Made by a program: the position numbers and the translations under genes | From: Amycolatopsis bartoniae | GTDB lineage: Bacteria > Actinomycetota > Actinomycetes > Mycobacteriales > Pseudonocardiaceae | Assembly: GCF_014191255.1 (NCBI RefSeq) | Contig: NZ_JACHWH010000001.1 | Coordinates: 1,426,001-1,490,000, forward strand | Reading direction: 5' to 3' | DNA length: 64,000 nt | The notes under the pieces: generated by a model | What the model saw: the letters and a program-made list of their open reading frames with translations, nothing else | What the model was told of the DNA's origin: nothing | Database searches by the model: none | Part shown: positions 8,827 through 17,889 of the stretch, one piece after another | Numbering within the stretch: position 1 is the stretch's first letter | Layout of the letters: the number at the start of each line of letters is the position of its first letter

Positions 8827-9194
8827 TGCTGACCCGCCGTCCTGCCGTGCGCGGCGTTCGCGACCGGCAGCGCCGCGGCGCCGACGATCAGGGTCAGCCC
8901 ACCGAGGATCCACGCGGACCACGAAGCGGCCGTGAGGTCGGTGTAGCCCATCACCCACGGGGAGATGAAGAGCAGCGCCCCGAGCACCACCTGCAGGCCC
9001 TCGCCGTAGATCAGCCCCGGCATCGCGAGCGACAGCAGGCCGTCGAGGGCGATGAGGGCGCCCATCACGACCAACGACCACATCGCGGCGTTGTCGGTGT
9101 TCACCCACAGGAACGACAGCACCGCCACCACACCCAGGACGACCTCGGCCCAGTCGTGCGGACGGGTCCAGGCACGTGTCGACATCTCAGTCAT
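8823..9194 (-). CDS. SPW-repeat membrane protein
   Basis: The 123-residue product has four predicted membrane helices and the SPW motif ISPWVMGYTD in the third quarter, plus a first-half partner VLSFLWVNTDNA. SPW proteins are small membrane proteins of unknown function, common in actinobacteria. AGGAGGT at 9202-9208 fixes the ATG at 9194 (MTEMSTRAW). The stop overlaps the likely CTG start of the TetR gene downstream. It is divergent from the FilP-like gene. Confidence 0.85.
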   Translation of the reverse strand: MTEMSTRAWTRPHDWAEVVLGVVAVLSFLWVNTDNAAMWSLVVMGALIALDGLLSLAMPGLIYGEGLQVVLGALLFISPWVMGYTDLTAASWSAWILGGLTLIVGAAALPVANAAHGRTAGQH

Positions 9195-9333
9195 GGATTC
9201 CACCTCCTGCGGAAAGCGTCCTTATGCTTTTCCACTTCCCATGGTGCGCCTTGATTGGCCGGCCGGTCAAGATTGCTCGCAGGCCCGCTGGGGCACACGG
9301 CGCCGAGATCGGTGACGCCACTAGTCTCTCGGT

Positions 9334-10440
9334 ATGAGCCTTGGCGAGGAACGGGAGCTTGTACCGCTGGGCGCCGGCTTCGATCTGGCGAAACGCGGCT
9401 ACGACCGGCACCAGGTGGACGAGCACCTGGAGCGGCTCGACGGCGACCTCAAGATGCTCGCCGCCGACCGGGACGCCGCCATCTCGCAGGCCGGTGACCT
9501 GGCGCGGCAGCTGGAGCAGGCCCGCGGGGAGATCGACAACCTCCGCGGCCAGGTCGAGCGGCTGGGCCAGCCTCCGACGACCGTCGAGGGCCTGTCCGAG
9601 CGCCTGCAGCGGATGCTCCGGCTCGCACAGGACGAAGCCGCCGACACCCGCGCCCGTGCGGAGGCCGAGGCCGGGCACATCCGGGCCAAGGCCGAGGCCG
9701 ACGCCAGCGCGATGCGCGCCCGCTACGAGCAGCTGCTGTCCGAGCTCGACGCCCGCCGCAAGGAGATGGAGGCCGAGCACCGCAAGGTCCTCGAGGACGC
9801 GCGCGCCGAGGCCGAGGCGATCACGCAGAAGGCCAAGGAGGAGCGCGACCGCCTCGACGCCGAGGCCGAGCAGCACCGCACCAAGGTCGAAGAGGACTTC
9901 GAGATCGCCATGGCCGCCCGCCGCACGGAGGCCATGCGCGTGCTCGCCGAGCAGGAGGCCGCCAGCAAGGCCGAGGCCGAGCGCCGCGTCCGGGAGGCGA
10001 CCGAGGAGGCCGCCGCGATCCGCGCGAAGGTCGCGGAGGAGGAAAAGGCGGCCAACGCCGAGATCGAGCGCCGCCGTCGCGAGTCGCTCGAGGACGCCAA
10101 CCGCCGCAAGCAGGCGTCGATCACCGAGGCGAACGCGCGCGTCGCCGAGGCCACCGACGAGGCGCAGCGCCGGGTTCGCGAGGCGACCGAGGAGGCGAAC
10201 AAGCGGATCAACGCCGCGGCCGACCGCGTCGAGGCCCTCCGTTCGCTGCGCGCCGGGATCGCCGAGCAGGTCAAGGCCGCGAGGGCGGTGCTCCACGAGG
10301 CGTCCGCGGTCCTCGGTGACGGGGCTCCGGCCGAGCCGGTGCCCGACGAGCAGCCCACCCGGCCGGCCACGCCGCGGCCTGCTCCGGCCCCGAAGAGCAC
10401 TCCCCGGGACGGGGCTGCGAGCAAACCGACTGGCGAGTAA
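9334..10440 (+). CDS. FilP-like / DivIVA-related coiled-coil cytoskeletal protein
   Basis: The 368-residue protein opens with FDLAKRGYDRHQVDEHL, the short DivIVA-type head also seen in FilP, and then runs as an almost unbroken coiled coil rich in Ala, Glu and Arg (about residues 35-320), ending in a Pro-rich tail. In Streptomyces FilP forms intermediate-filament-like structures that stiffen hyphae and work with DivIVA at the tip. As I recall, the Streptomyces filP gene lies close to mce, a thiolase and meaB, the same neighbours as here, which supports the call. It could also be another DivIVA-domain protein. The universal stress gene follows 43 bp downstream. Confidence 0.78.
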   Translation: MSLGEERELVPLGAGFDLAKRGYDRHQVDEHLERLDGDLKMLAADRDAAISQAGDLARQLEQARGEIDNLRGQVERLGQPPTTVEGLSERLQRMLRLAQDEAADTRARAEAEAGHIRAKAEADASAMRARYEQLLSELDARRKEMEAEHRKVLEDARAEAEAITQKAKEERDRLDAEAEQHRTKVEEDFEIAMAARRTEAMRVLAEQEAASKAEAERRVREATEEAAAIRAKVAEEEKAANAEIERRRRESLEDANRRKQASITEANARVAEATDEAQRRVREATEEANKRINAAADRVEALRSLRAGIAEQVKAARAVLHEASAVLGDGAPAEPVPDEQPTRPATPRPAPAPKSTPRDGAASKPTGE

Positions 10441-10483
10441 CCTTCACAGCCACGCGGTTGCGCGCACTGGCGGAGGGACTCGC

Positions 10484-10933
10484 ATGGCGGCTTACACCAC
10501 TGTTGTCGTTGGTACGGACGGCTCGGACTCGTCCTTTCGCGCGGTCGACCGGGCCGCGGCGGTGTCGGCGGACTCGGGTGCGCAGCTCGTGATCGTCTGC
10601 GCCTACTACCCGGCGAGGCAGGGCGACGTCGAGAAGGCGCAGGACGTGCTCCGCGACGAGGCGTACCAGGTGGTCGGTTCCGCGCCCGCGGAGGACACGC
10701 TGCAGGACGCGCGGGACCGGGCGGTCAGGGCCGGTGCGACGAAGATCGACACGGTGGCGGTGGTCGGTGAGCCGGTCGAGACGTTGCGGAAGGTCGTGTC
10801 GGAGCGGTCGGCGGACCTGCTGGTGGTCGGCAACCGCGGGTTGAACACGCTGACCGGGCGGATCCTCGGCTCGGTGCCCTCGGAGGCGGCGCGCAAGTCC
10901 GGGGTGGACGTGCTGATCGTGCACACGACCTGA
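10484..10933 (+). CDS. Universal stress protein (UspA family)
   Basis: This 149-residue single-domain Usp begins TTVVVGTDGSDSS with the first nucleotide-binding Asp and ends VVGNRGLNTLTGRILGS, matching the G-2x-G-9x-G-S/T loop of ATP-binding members. Such proteins help survival under energy or redox stress, but the partner here is unknown. The ATG has GGAGGG five bases upstream. The cyclase gene begins 9 bp after its stop, so the two probably share a transcript. Confidence 0.92.
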   Translation: MAAYTTVVVGTDGSDSSFRAVDRAAAVSADSGAQLVIVCAYYPARQGDVEKAQDVLRDEAYQVVGSAPAEDTLQDARDRAVRAGATKIDTVAVVGEPVETLRKVVSERSADLLVVGNRGLNTLTGRILGSVPSEAARKSGVDVLIVHTT

Positions 10934-10942
10934 CGGGTTTTC

Positions 10943-11896
10943 GTGGACGAGGAACGGCTGGAACGCATCCTGCTCGGTGGGGAGCGCCGGTACACGCGGC
11001 TCGAGGTCGCGGAGAAGACGGGCGTGCCGATCGAGCGCGCGACGCGGCTGTGGCGTGCGCTGGGTTTCGCGACGGTCGCGGACGACGACGTGGTGTTCAC
11101 CGAAGCCGACGTGGAGGCGGTGCGCCTGGCCGACCAGCTGATCTCGTCGGGTTGGCTGGACCCGCGCCTCGAAGCGACGGTGACGAGGGCGCTGGGCCAG
11201 CACCTGTCGCGGCTGGCGGAGTGGCAGGTGTCCATGTTGTGGACGCTGATCAGGGAGAACGAGGAGCTGGGCCGGGACGAGAAGCAGGTGGCGTTGCTGG
11301 TGGAGCGCCTGGTGCCCGAGTTGCAGCGGGTGCAGGACTTCGTGTGGCGGCGGCACTTGGCGGCCTTCGCGGGGCGCGCGCTGGCGTCGCCGGCGGAGAA
11401 CCTGGAGGCGCGCACGGAGGTCGCGGGTTTCGTCGACATGGTCGGCTACACGCGGTTGACGAGGCGCATCGGCGAGGCGGAGCTGAACGACATCCTGGAG
11501 CGCTTCGAGGCACTGGCGACCGAGGTGGTGGCCGAACACCACGGCCGGATAGTGAAGATGATCGGCGACGAGGTCCTGTTCGTCGCCGACGCGCCCGCGG
11601 ACGCCGCCGAGATCGCCCTGACGCTGACGGAACGCACGAGCGCGGACGAGACGCTGCCGGACGTCCGCGCGGGCATGGCGTCGGGCCGGATCCTGAGCCG
11701 GTTCGGGGATGTCTACGGGTCGGTGGTCAACCTGGCCAGCCGCCTGACGTCGGTCGCCCGCCCGGGCACGATCCTGATCGACAAGGAACTGGCGCGCGCC
11801 CTCGCGACGACGCACCGGTACTCGATCCGCCCCCGCAGGGCGACCGCGGTGCGCGGCTACGCCCGCCTACGCTCCTTCGCCCTCCGCCGAGGCTGA
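10943..11896 (+). CDS. Class III adenylate/guanylate cyclase with N-terminal regulatory domain
   Basis: The 317-residue protein joins an N-terminal helical regulatory domain (about residues 1-155) to a class III cyclase catalytic domain. Catalytic residues are complete: metal Asp in VDMVGYT and in IGDEVLF, a Lys in VKMIGD for base choice, and SVVNLASR with the transition-state Asn and Arg. The layout resembles mycobacterial Rv1264/Rv2212, in which the N-terminal domain senses pH or fatty acids. I infer cAMP production from the Lys. The start is the GTG at 10943. The stop lies inside the first unit of the 43-bp repeat tract. Confidence 0.87.
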   Translation: MDEERLERILLGGERRYTRLEVAEKTGVPIERATRLWRALGFATVADDDVVFTEADVEAVRLADQLISSGWLDPRLEATVTRALGQHLSRLAEWQVSMLWTLIRENEELGRDEKQVALLVERLVPELQRVQDFVWRRHLAAFAGRALASPAENLEARTEVAGFVDMVGYTRLTRRIGEAELNDILERFEALATEVVAEHHGRIVKMIGDEVLFVADAPADAAEIALTLTERTSADETLPDVRAGMASGRILSRFGDVYGSVVNLASRLTSVARPGTILIDKELARALATTHRYSIRPRRATAVRGYARLRSFALRRG

Positions 11897-12050
11897 CCGG
11901 CCAGGTGACAGCGGCCGGGCCGGGCGCCACCGCACCTGATCGGCCGGGTGACGGCGGCTGGGCCGGGCCACCGCACCTGATCGGCCCGGGTGACGGCGAC
12001 TGGGCCAGGCGCCACCGAGGCTGACCGGCCGGGTGACAGCGGCTACGCCG
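11893..12050. repeat. Degenerate tandem repeat, ~43-bp unit, 3.6 copies
   Basis: Units start at 11893, 11936, 11977 and 12021 (43, 41 and 44 bp long) and share CTGAYCGGCCNGGTGACRGCGRC and a following GGGC-rich block. The first unit carries the stop codon of the cyclase gene. The variation between units is mostly substitutions and single-base indels, so the tract is old. Confidence 0.75.
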
Positions 12051-12641
12051 CATCCCGCCGCGCACTCGCCTGGCCGCCGCGCGCCCCACTCCATCGTCAA
12101 GCCATCTCGCTCAGCCGCGGGCCACCCCCACCGCGGACCCCGCCGCGCACCCTCGGCCCAGGCCACCCCGGCTCATCCCGGCCCGCCCCGCGCGGCCGGT
12201 TCCCAAGCCACGCAACTCACGCCCGGCCATACCACCGAGGACCCACCACGCACCCCTCCGTTCCGGTGCGGTCGGCTCACCCCAGCCGCGCCCACGCATC
12301 CACTCCCAGGCCACTCGGCTCACCCTGACGCGCCCACGCATCGCCCCCGCCCCAGACCGCTCCGCTCACCCCGGCCGCACCCACACACTCCGCCGCCCCA
12401 GGCCGCACCCACGCAGCTCCGGCCGCTCGGCTCACCCGGCCGCCCCCACACATCCACTCCCCCCGGGCCGCTCCGCTCCCCCCTCGGCCGCACCCACGCC
12501 TCCACCCCGCTCCCGGCCACTCGGCTCACCAGGAGTCACACCACCAAGCCACCTGCCGCGTGCCGTCCACCGCGTACACCGCCCGCGACCAGCGGCCACA
12601 GCACCGGCGGCCGGTCGCGTTCAGCCGCGAGGCGAGCCGGG
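12051..12641. other. 590-bp low-complexity intergenic stretch
   Basis: No convincing gene lies here: the open frames have no homology, no good ribosome site and the wrong codon bias. The DNA is dominated by degenerate, C-rich phrases such as CGGCTCACCC, CGGCCGCACCCACGC and CCACTCGGCTCACC repeated with variations. It separates the cyclase gene from the converging proA. It looks like decayed repeat DNA continuing from the 43-bp tract to its left. Confidence 0.6.
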
Positions 12642-13877
12642 TCAGGCGGGCAGGACCGCGTACTGCCGGACGTACAGGTCGGTGTAGGTGACGGGACCGC
12701 GGGGGCCCGGCACGCGGTCCAGGTTGATGCCCGTCTCGGGAACGGCCAGCAGCTTGAAACCGTCGAGGAGGCGGGTCGGTGCGTTCCAGAAGACGCCCGT
12801 GCCCGTGTAGCCGTCGAAGAACGCCTCGGCGGCGGCAGTGTCCTCGGTCGCGATGCCCGCGGCCAGCCCGGACGTCTGCTCGTTCGCGATGCGCACGGCC
12901 TCGGCCAGGTCCGCGACCTGCGCGACCGTCACCGTGGCCTCCTTGTCGGAGTCCAGCGCCCACTCGTAACCGATCGCGTGCTCGTGCGGCGGCAGCGAGG
13001 GCGACACCTTCCGCTCCGCGAGCGCGTCCGAGATCACCGGCCACAGCCGCTCGTACACCGCCGCGTGGATCAGCAGCAGGTTCAGCCGGTTGCACACCCC
13101 GAGCCGGTCCAGGCTGCCGAACACCAGCGAGCGCACCTTGTCCGCGTCCGCCGCCTCGTCGACGTAGAGCACACCACCACCGTCGGCGTGGGCGAGGGTG
13201 CGCACGCCGTGCACGGCCGCTTCCGTGGCGAGCGCGCGCGTGCTGTCCCCGCTGCCGCGCAGGATCACCAGCGGCACGAGGCTCGGCAGCTGCACGAGCG
13301 CCGACGCCGCCTCACGTTCGACGCGCGGCACCAGCTGGACGACGTTCGAGTCGATGCCCGCCTCGGCCAGCCCGGGCGCGATCACCACGTCCAGCAGTCG
13401 CTGCGCGGAACCCAGCGCCGCCGACCCCGTCCGCAGCACCCCGGCGTTGCGCGACTTCACCAGCTGCGAGGCGACATCGACCGTGACGTTCGGCCGCGCC
13501 TCGTAGTTCGCGCCGATGACCCCCACCGGACGTCGCCGCTCCACCAGCCGCAGCCCACCGTCCAGTGTGGACACCGGAACCGAGCGCTCCTGGTGCGGCG
13601 CGCCGGCCAGCAACCGGAGCTGCTCGGCCATGCCGGTCAGCCGCTCCTCGGTGATGGTCAGGCGGTCGAGCAGCCCCGCGCTCATACCCTCCTCGCGGGC
13701 CTTCGCGACGTCGGCGCGGTTGGCTTCGAGCACCGCTTCGCGCCCCTCGAGCAGCAGGCGCGCCATCGCCGTCAGCGCGGCGTCGATCGCCTCGTCCGGT
13801 GCGGTGGCCAGCGACGGAGCCGCTGCTTTCGCCGCCCGCGCGCATTCCTCGACTGCCTTGGCCACCTCGTCCGACAC
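12642..13877 (-). CDS. proA: Glutamate-5-semialdehyde dehydrogenase (gamma-glutamyl phosphate reductase)
   Basis: ProA reduces gamma-glutamyl phosphate with NADPH to glutamate semialdehyde, the second step of proline synthesis. The 411-residue protein is an aldehyde-dehydrogenase-fold enzyme with PVGVIGANYEARPNVT, the segment ILRGSGDS, HADGGGVLYVD and the active Cys in LGVCNRLN. Its length is normal. The start is the GTG at 13877, preceded by AGGAAGG. ProB is not adjacent in the window. The M50 protease gene upstream is on the same strand 53 bp away. Confidence 0.93.
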   Translation of the reverse strand: MSDEVAKAVEECARAAKAAAPSLATAPDEAIDAALTAMARLLLEGREAVLEANRADVAKAREEGMSAGLLDRLTITEERLTGMAEQLRLLAGAPHQERSVPVSTLDGGLRLVERRRPVGVIGANYEARPNVTVDVASQLVKSRNAGVLRTGSAALGSAQRLLDVVIAPGLAEAGIDSNVVQLVPRVEREAASALVQLPSLVPLVILRGSGDSTRALATEAAVHGVRTLAHADGGGVLYVDEAADADKVRSLVFGSLDRLGVCNRLNLLLIHAAVYERLWPVISDALAERKVSPSLPPHEHAIGYEWALDSDKEATVTVAQVADLAEAVRIANEQTSGLAAGIATEDTAAAEAFFDGYTGTGVFWNAPTRLLDGFKLLAVPETGINLDRVPGPRGPVTYTDLYVRQYAVLPA

Positions 13878-13930
13878 AGCGCACCTTCCTTTCGCCGCTT
13901 TCGCGCGCTCCAGTGTGCCGTACGGGCAGC

Positions 13931-14662
13931 TCAGGACTGCAGCGCGGGCTCCAGCAGCCACGCCCCGCCGACCACGAGGCACGTGAGCGTGATCACGACC
14001 AGGATCAGCACCCACAGCACCGCGGGCACGCCAGTGAGCCGGGCGAGCTGGTCCACGTCGGAGTCGCGGGCCGCGCCGCGACGCCGTTTCGCCTGCAGCT
14101 CGAACACCGGCCGGAGACCGCCGAGCAGCAGGAACCAGGTGATGACGTACATGACCCACGCCTGGACCTCGGGTCCGGCGACCAACGCGACCACCGCGAG
14201 CCCGGCCGCGGTGAGGACGACGGAGAGCACGCCGTAGGCGTTGCGCACCATCACCAGCACGCCGAGCAGCAGCACCGCGGCGACCCCGAGCAGCACCGTG
14301 ATCCGGTTCGCGGCGAGCAGCCCCGCGAACCCGAGCCCCAGCACGGCCGGGGCGGGATAGCCCGCCAGGGACGTCAGCACCATGCCCGGCCCGGTCGGAC
14401 GACCGCGGGACACCGTCACTCCAGAGGTGTCGGAGTGCAGCTGAATCCCCTGCAGGCGCCGCCCGGCGAGCACCGCCACGAGTGCGTGCCCGGCCTCGTG
14501 CACGATGGTCACGAGGTTCCGCGCAAGCCGCCACGGCGCCCCGGAGAGCACCAGGAGCAGCGCGAGACCGCCCGTCACCAACGGCACCCACACCGTCGGG
14601 TCCGGTTGCGCGCCGAAGATCCCCGTCGGCGAAACGACATCGCCTGTGTCCGCGAGTTGCAC
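13931..14662 (-). CDS. M50-family membrane metallopeptidase
   Basis: This 243-residue integral membrane protein has about six hydrophobic helices and the zinc motif HEAGHA (HExxH) at about residue 55. The family includes site-2-type proteases, which cut inside the membrane and often act on signalling proteins. This is the short M50B-like actinobacterial type without PDZ. The extra metal ligand that should lie near the C-terminal half is not obvious. The start is a GTG. It lies upstream of proA on the same strand; no functional link is evident. Confidence 0.82.
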   Translation of the reverse strand: MQLADTGDVVSPTGIFGAQPDPTVWVPLVTGGLALLLVLSGAPWRLARNLVTIVHEAGHALVAVLAGRRLQGIQLHSDTSGVTVSRGRPTGPGMVLTSLAGYPAPAVLGLGFAGLLAANRITVLLGVAAVLLLGVLVMVRNAYGVLSVVLTAAGLAVVALVAGPEVQAWVMYVITWFLLLGGLRPVFELQAKRRRGAARDSDVDQLARLTGVPAVLWVLILVVITLTCLVVGGAWLLEPALQS

Positions 14663-14940
14663 GCGCGCAGCTCACCACATCGGTTGTCTACGTACTGTTA
14701 CCACCCCCGTCCGTTTCACAGGTCTTGTCATTCGTTGCCCAGCTCCAGCCGCGACGCGGCGCGCCGGAGTACCGGTGGTGCTGATGCGGGGCGCCTCCGC
14801 GGCAGCATCACCATTCCCGACAGCGTGATCAGCTCATCCCGTGGTCAGGGACGAGCGAGCCGCGGTCCAGCGGTGGGCTGCCTCTGGTGCAGCCCAACCA
14901 CAACGCGGCCGTCCCGTGCCGGAGATTGTCAGGACTCGGA

Positions 14941-15843
14941 TCAGCTCGTGCGGGCCTCCCGGTGGGTGCGGAGGAGCAACGCGACCCAGCTCCGGTACGG
15001 CTTCCATTGCCCGGCCACCGCGGCCAGCTCCGCCGCTGTCGCGTCCGGCATCTTGTACAGCTCGCGCATCTCCTCGTGCAGGCGCGTCTCGTTGGCCGGG
15101 AACAGATCCGGTTGCCCGGCACCGCGGATGAGGATCAGCTCCGCCGAAAACGGCCCGATGCCCGGCAGGCGCTGGAGCCGGCGTAGGGCGTTCTCGGGGT
15201 CGAGAGCCCGCAACTCCTCCGCGTCGAGCAGTCCCTCGCTCGCCGCTCGCGCGACGGACCGCAGTCGTTCCCGCTTGATTTCCGGCAGCCCCAACGGCTC
15301 GTCGATCGACAGCAGTGCCTCGGGCGACGGGAACGAAGCGAGCTGCTGCCCCGCGACTTCCACCGGCTCGCCGTACCGTTGCGCGATCCGTCGCTTGATA
15401 GACGCGGCCTGGATCACCCGGATGCGCGCGGCGATCACCGCCCAGCAAGCGGCTTCGTACGGTGAATGGAACAGGACTGGCCGGAGCCCCGGATACCGGG
15501 CCTGCAGCCGGCCCACCACCGGATCCGCTTCACCCACTGCCGCGAACCCCTCGCCGGGCAGGTCCAGCGACAGGATCCGGCGGACCTGCCGCACCGCCTG
15601 CTCGGCCACATCTCCCCCTGCCTCAACGGAAATCGTGACAACTCCGGGCGCTCGTTGCCGGATCAGGACACCGGCATGCTGCCAGCTCCCTTCCACCGGG
15701 AACGCCAACCGCAACACGTCCGGCTCCCGTGCGGCATCGGCTCGCGCGGCCGGCGTGAACCCCTCCAGGAACCGCGCGGACGCGGCGAGCTCGAACGGAC
15801 CGTCGGCGCGCAGCTCGGCGGGCCGGTGCAGGGTGCTGGTCAT
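14941..15843 (-). CDS. AlkA-type DNA-3-methyladenine glycosylase (HhH-GPD)
   Basis: The enzyme would remove alkylated purines from DNA at the start of base excision repair. The 300-residue sequence has the HhH-GPD core: LQRLPGIGPFSAELILIRG, followed by the catalytic Asp in GAGQPDLFP. The N-terminal half has the mixed fold of AlkA-like proteins and a PYEAACWAVIAARI helix preceding the HhH. The start is the ATG at 15843, with AGGAGG seven bases upstream; earlier in-frame codons are not supported. It stands alone between non-coding stretches. Confidence 0.85.
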   Translation of the reverse strand: MTSTLHRPAELRADGPFELAASARFLEGFTPAARADAAREPDVLRLAFPVEGSWQHAGVLIRQRAPGVVTISVEAGGDVAEQAVRQVRRILSLDLPGEGFAAVGEADPVVGRLQARYPGLRPVLFHSPYEAACWAVIAARIRVIQAASIKRRIAQRYGEPVEVAGQQLASFPSPEALLSIDEPLGLPEIKRERLRSVARAASEGLLDAEELRALDPENALRRLQRLPGIGPFSAELILIRGAGQPDLFPANETRLHEEMRELYKMPDATAAELAAVAGQWKPYRSWVALLLRTHREARTS

Positions 15844-16010
15844 CGGGTACCTCCTCGGGTCGGAACTTCGATGCGCCGACCCTAACGACGACCACCGACA
15901 ATTTTCGGAGTGATCGCCCGGCTGCCGCTCGCCTGGACGGTCGAGTTCTACGTCATGATCACACGACCGGTTGAAACCGCCGGCTTGTACATTGTGGACA
16001 GTTAGCACCG

Positions 16011-16042
16011 AGCTGAGAAATCTCAGGAAATTCTTCTCAGCT
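16011..16042. promoter_or_regulatory. Nested inverted repeats upstream of the HtrA-type protease gene
   Basis: AGCTGAGAA (16011-16019) faces TTCTCAGCT (16034-16042) perfectly across 14 bases. Inside it, CTGAGA-AA-TCTCAG (16013-16026) forms a second, competing palindrome, and TCTCAG occurs twice as a direct repeat 14 bp apart. The site ends 54 bp before the ATG. It looks like a two-component regulator site or an alternative-hairpin element; the protein that binds is unknown. Confidence 0.55.
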
Positions 16043-16096
16043 GATTTTCGGGTTACTCCACAGCTTTCTCACAACAACGCGCCCCAAGCTGAAGGC

Positions 16097-17035
16097 ATGA
16101 GCGAGAACGACTACCGGCCGGGCCACGGAGGTGGCTACCCGCCACAGCAGAGCTATCCGTACTACGCGCAGCAGCCTGCTCCCGCCGGGCAGGTCCTCGC
16201 CCCGCCCCCGCCACGCCGGAAGGGCAGGCGGATGGCGGCGCTGGTGAGCGCGACCGCCGTCGCGGCCGCCCTGGTGGGTGGTGCCGGTGGTGCGGCGATC
16301 GTGGGTCTCGAGAGCGGCTCCACGGGAACCGCGACGGGCAACACCGCCACCGCCCAGACGGTGTCCGGCAGCACCAGCACGGACGTCAGCGCGGTCGCCG
16401 CCAAGGTACTGCCCAGCGTCGTCCAGGTGAACGTGACCACCAGTCAGGGTGAAGCCATCGGTTCCGGGGTGATCCTCAGTGCCGACGGCAAGATCCTCAC
16501 CAACGCGCACGTCGTGTCCGGAGCGGTCGGCGACGTCACCATCACGCTTTCGGACGGCAGGAAGTATCAGGCGAGCGTGCTCGGCTCGGACACCACGGCC
16601 GACATCGCCGTGCTGCAGGCGCGAGGCGCCAGCGGCCTCACCGCCGCGACGCTGGGTGACTCGAGCAAGCTGCAGGTCGGCCAGGAGGTCGTCGCCATCG
16701 GCTCGCCCGGCGGACTGCAGAACACGGTCACGTCCGGCATCGTCAGCGCGCTGAACCGGCAGCTGTCCGACATCGGCACCGGTGAGGAGCAGTCGTCGCC
16801 GTTCGGGCAGACCGCCGACCGGACCAGCGATTCGCCCAGCTACACCGCCATCCAGACCGACGCGGCGATCAACCAGGGCAATTCGGGCGGCGCGCTCGTG
16901 AACATGGCGGGCGAGGTCATCGGCATCAACTCGGCGCTCTACAGCCCTTCGTCGTCGGCGGGCTCGGTCGGCATCGGCTTCGCGATCCCCATCAACGACG
17001 CGAAAACCATCGTCAGCCAGATCGAGAACGACTGA
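16097..17035 (+). CDS. Membrane-anchored S1C (HtrA-like) serine protease without PDZ domain
   Basis: This 312-residue protein has a cytoplasmic Pro/Tyr/Gln-rich head (about 40 residues), RRKGRR, one membrane helix (about residues 50-72), a Ser/Thr-rich linker and a trypsin-like domain outside the cell. The triad is visible: His in LTNAHVVSG, Asp in TADIAVLQ, Ser in QGNSGGALV. It stops right after the protease domain (AKTIVSQIEND), so the PDZ domain usual for HtrA/DegP is absent. It probably degrades damaged envelope proteins. Nested repeats upstream suggest stress control. A terminator follows. Confidence 0.87.
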   Translation: MSENDYRPGHGGGYPPQQSYPYYAQQPAPAGQVLAPPPPRRKGRRMAALVSATAVAAALVGGAGGAAIVGLESGSTGTATGNTATAQTVSGSTSTDVSAVAAKVLPSVVQVNVTTSQGEAIGSGVILSADGKILTNAHVVSGAVGDVTITLSDGRKYQASVLGSDTTADIAVLQARGASGLTAATLGDSSKLQVGQEVVAIGSPGGLQNTVTSGIVSALNRQLSDIGTGEEQSSPFGQTADRTSDSPSYTAIQTDAAINQGNSGGALVNMAGEVIGINSALYSPSSSAGSVGIGFAIPINDAKTIVSQIEND

Positions 17036-17049
17036 CGGGACGGGGGAAG

Positions 17050-17088
17050 CAGCGGAACGGGCCGTGGTCGGGGCGGCCCGTTCCGCTG
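17050..17088. terminator. Hairpin terminator after the S1C protease gene
   Basis: A 14-bp stem (CAGCGGAACGGGCC at 17050-17063 with its complement at 17075-17088) closes an 11-base loop just downstream of the protease stop. There is no T-run. Confidence 0.75.
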
Positions 17089-17130
17089 TGTCGGTCGTGG
17101 GCACGGGACGCGGCGCGTTAAGGTTTTTCG

Positions 17131-17739
17131 GTGACCGACCGTCTTGTCTGGATCGACTGCGAGATGACGGGGCTCGACCTCGCCAAGGACGCACTCATCG
17201 AAATCGCCGTGCTGGTGACCGACGCCGAGCTGAACATCCTCGGCGAAGGACTGGACCTCGTCATCCACGCGGACGACGAGCAGCTCTCCACGATGCCGGA
17301 GGTGGTCCGCGAGATGCACGCGCGATCCGGCCTCACCGAAGAGGTCCGCCGCTCCACGGTCACCCTCGAAGAGGCGGAGCAGCAGGTGCTCGCCCACGTG
17401 CGCCGGTTCGTGCCGGACCCGAGGACAGCGCCGCTCGCGGGCAACTCGATCGCCACCGACCGCGGGTTCATCGCGCGCGACATGCCGGCGCTCGACGCGC
17501 ACCTGCACTACCGCATGGTCGACGTGTCGTCGGTCAAGGAGCTCGTGCGGCGCTGGTACCCCCGGGTCTACTACGCGAAGCCGGAGAAGGGCCTCGCGCA
17601 CCGGGCGCTGGCGGACATCCGCGAGTCGATCGGCGAGCTGGACTACTACCGCCGGACCGCGTTCGTGCCCCAGCCCGGCCCGAGCAGCGAAGAAGCCCGC
17701 GCGGTGGCCGCTGACATGCGGCAACAGCACGGCGGGTAA
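17131..17739 (+). CDS. orn: Oligoribonuclease
   Basis: Orn is a 3'-5' exonuclease that finishes RNA decay by digesting 2-5 nt fragments, including pGpG. The 202-residue protein has the DEDDh residues: [11 protein letters not shown] near the N-terminus, [11 protein letters not shown], and [11 protein letters not shown]. Its length and sequence are those of a normal actinobacterial Orn with a short C-terminal tail. The start is the GTG of VTDRLVW. The tRNA-His gene follows 74 bp downstream, as in several related genomes. Confidence 0.95.
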   Translation: MTDRLVWIDCEMTGLDLAKDALIEIAVLVTDAELNILGEGLDLVIHADDEQLSTMPEVVREMHARSGLTEEVRRSTVTLEEAEQQVLAHVRRFVPDPRTAPLAGNSIATDRGFIARDMPALDAHLHYRMVDVSSVKELVRRWYPRVYYAKPEKGLAHRALADIRESIGELDYYRRTAFVPQPGPSSEEARAVAADMRQQHGG

Positions 17740-17813
17740 CCCGGTGGGCGCCCCCGGGAGCGGCACGCTACGATATCCCGGCCGAGGTTGACCGGCTTCC
17801 GGTTCCTCGCGTG

Positions 17814-17889
17814 GTGGGTGTAGCTCAGATGGTAGAGCACCTGGTTGTGGTCCAGGATGTCGCGGGTTCGAGTCCCGTCACTCACCCCA
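17814..17889 (+). tRNA. tRNA-His (GTG)
   Basis: A complete cloverleaf: acceptor GTGGGTG pairs with CACTCAC (one G-U), the D arm is AGCTCAGATGGTAGAGC, the anticodon GTG lies in the loop of stem CCTGG/CCAGG, and the T arm has GGTTCGAGTCC. C73 is the discriminator and CCA is encoded. The base before position 1 is G (17813), the extra G-1 typical of tRNA-His. Confidence 0.97.

Noticed and set aside
12033-14237. A 734-codon plus-strand frame over the repeat stretch, proA and the M50 gene
   Set aside because: Low-complexity Pro/His/Arg text antisense to two well-supported genes.
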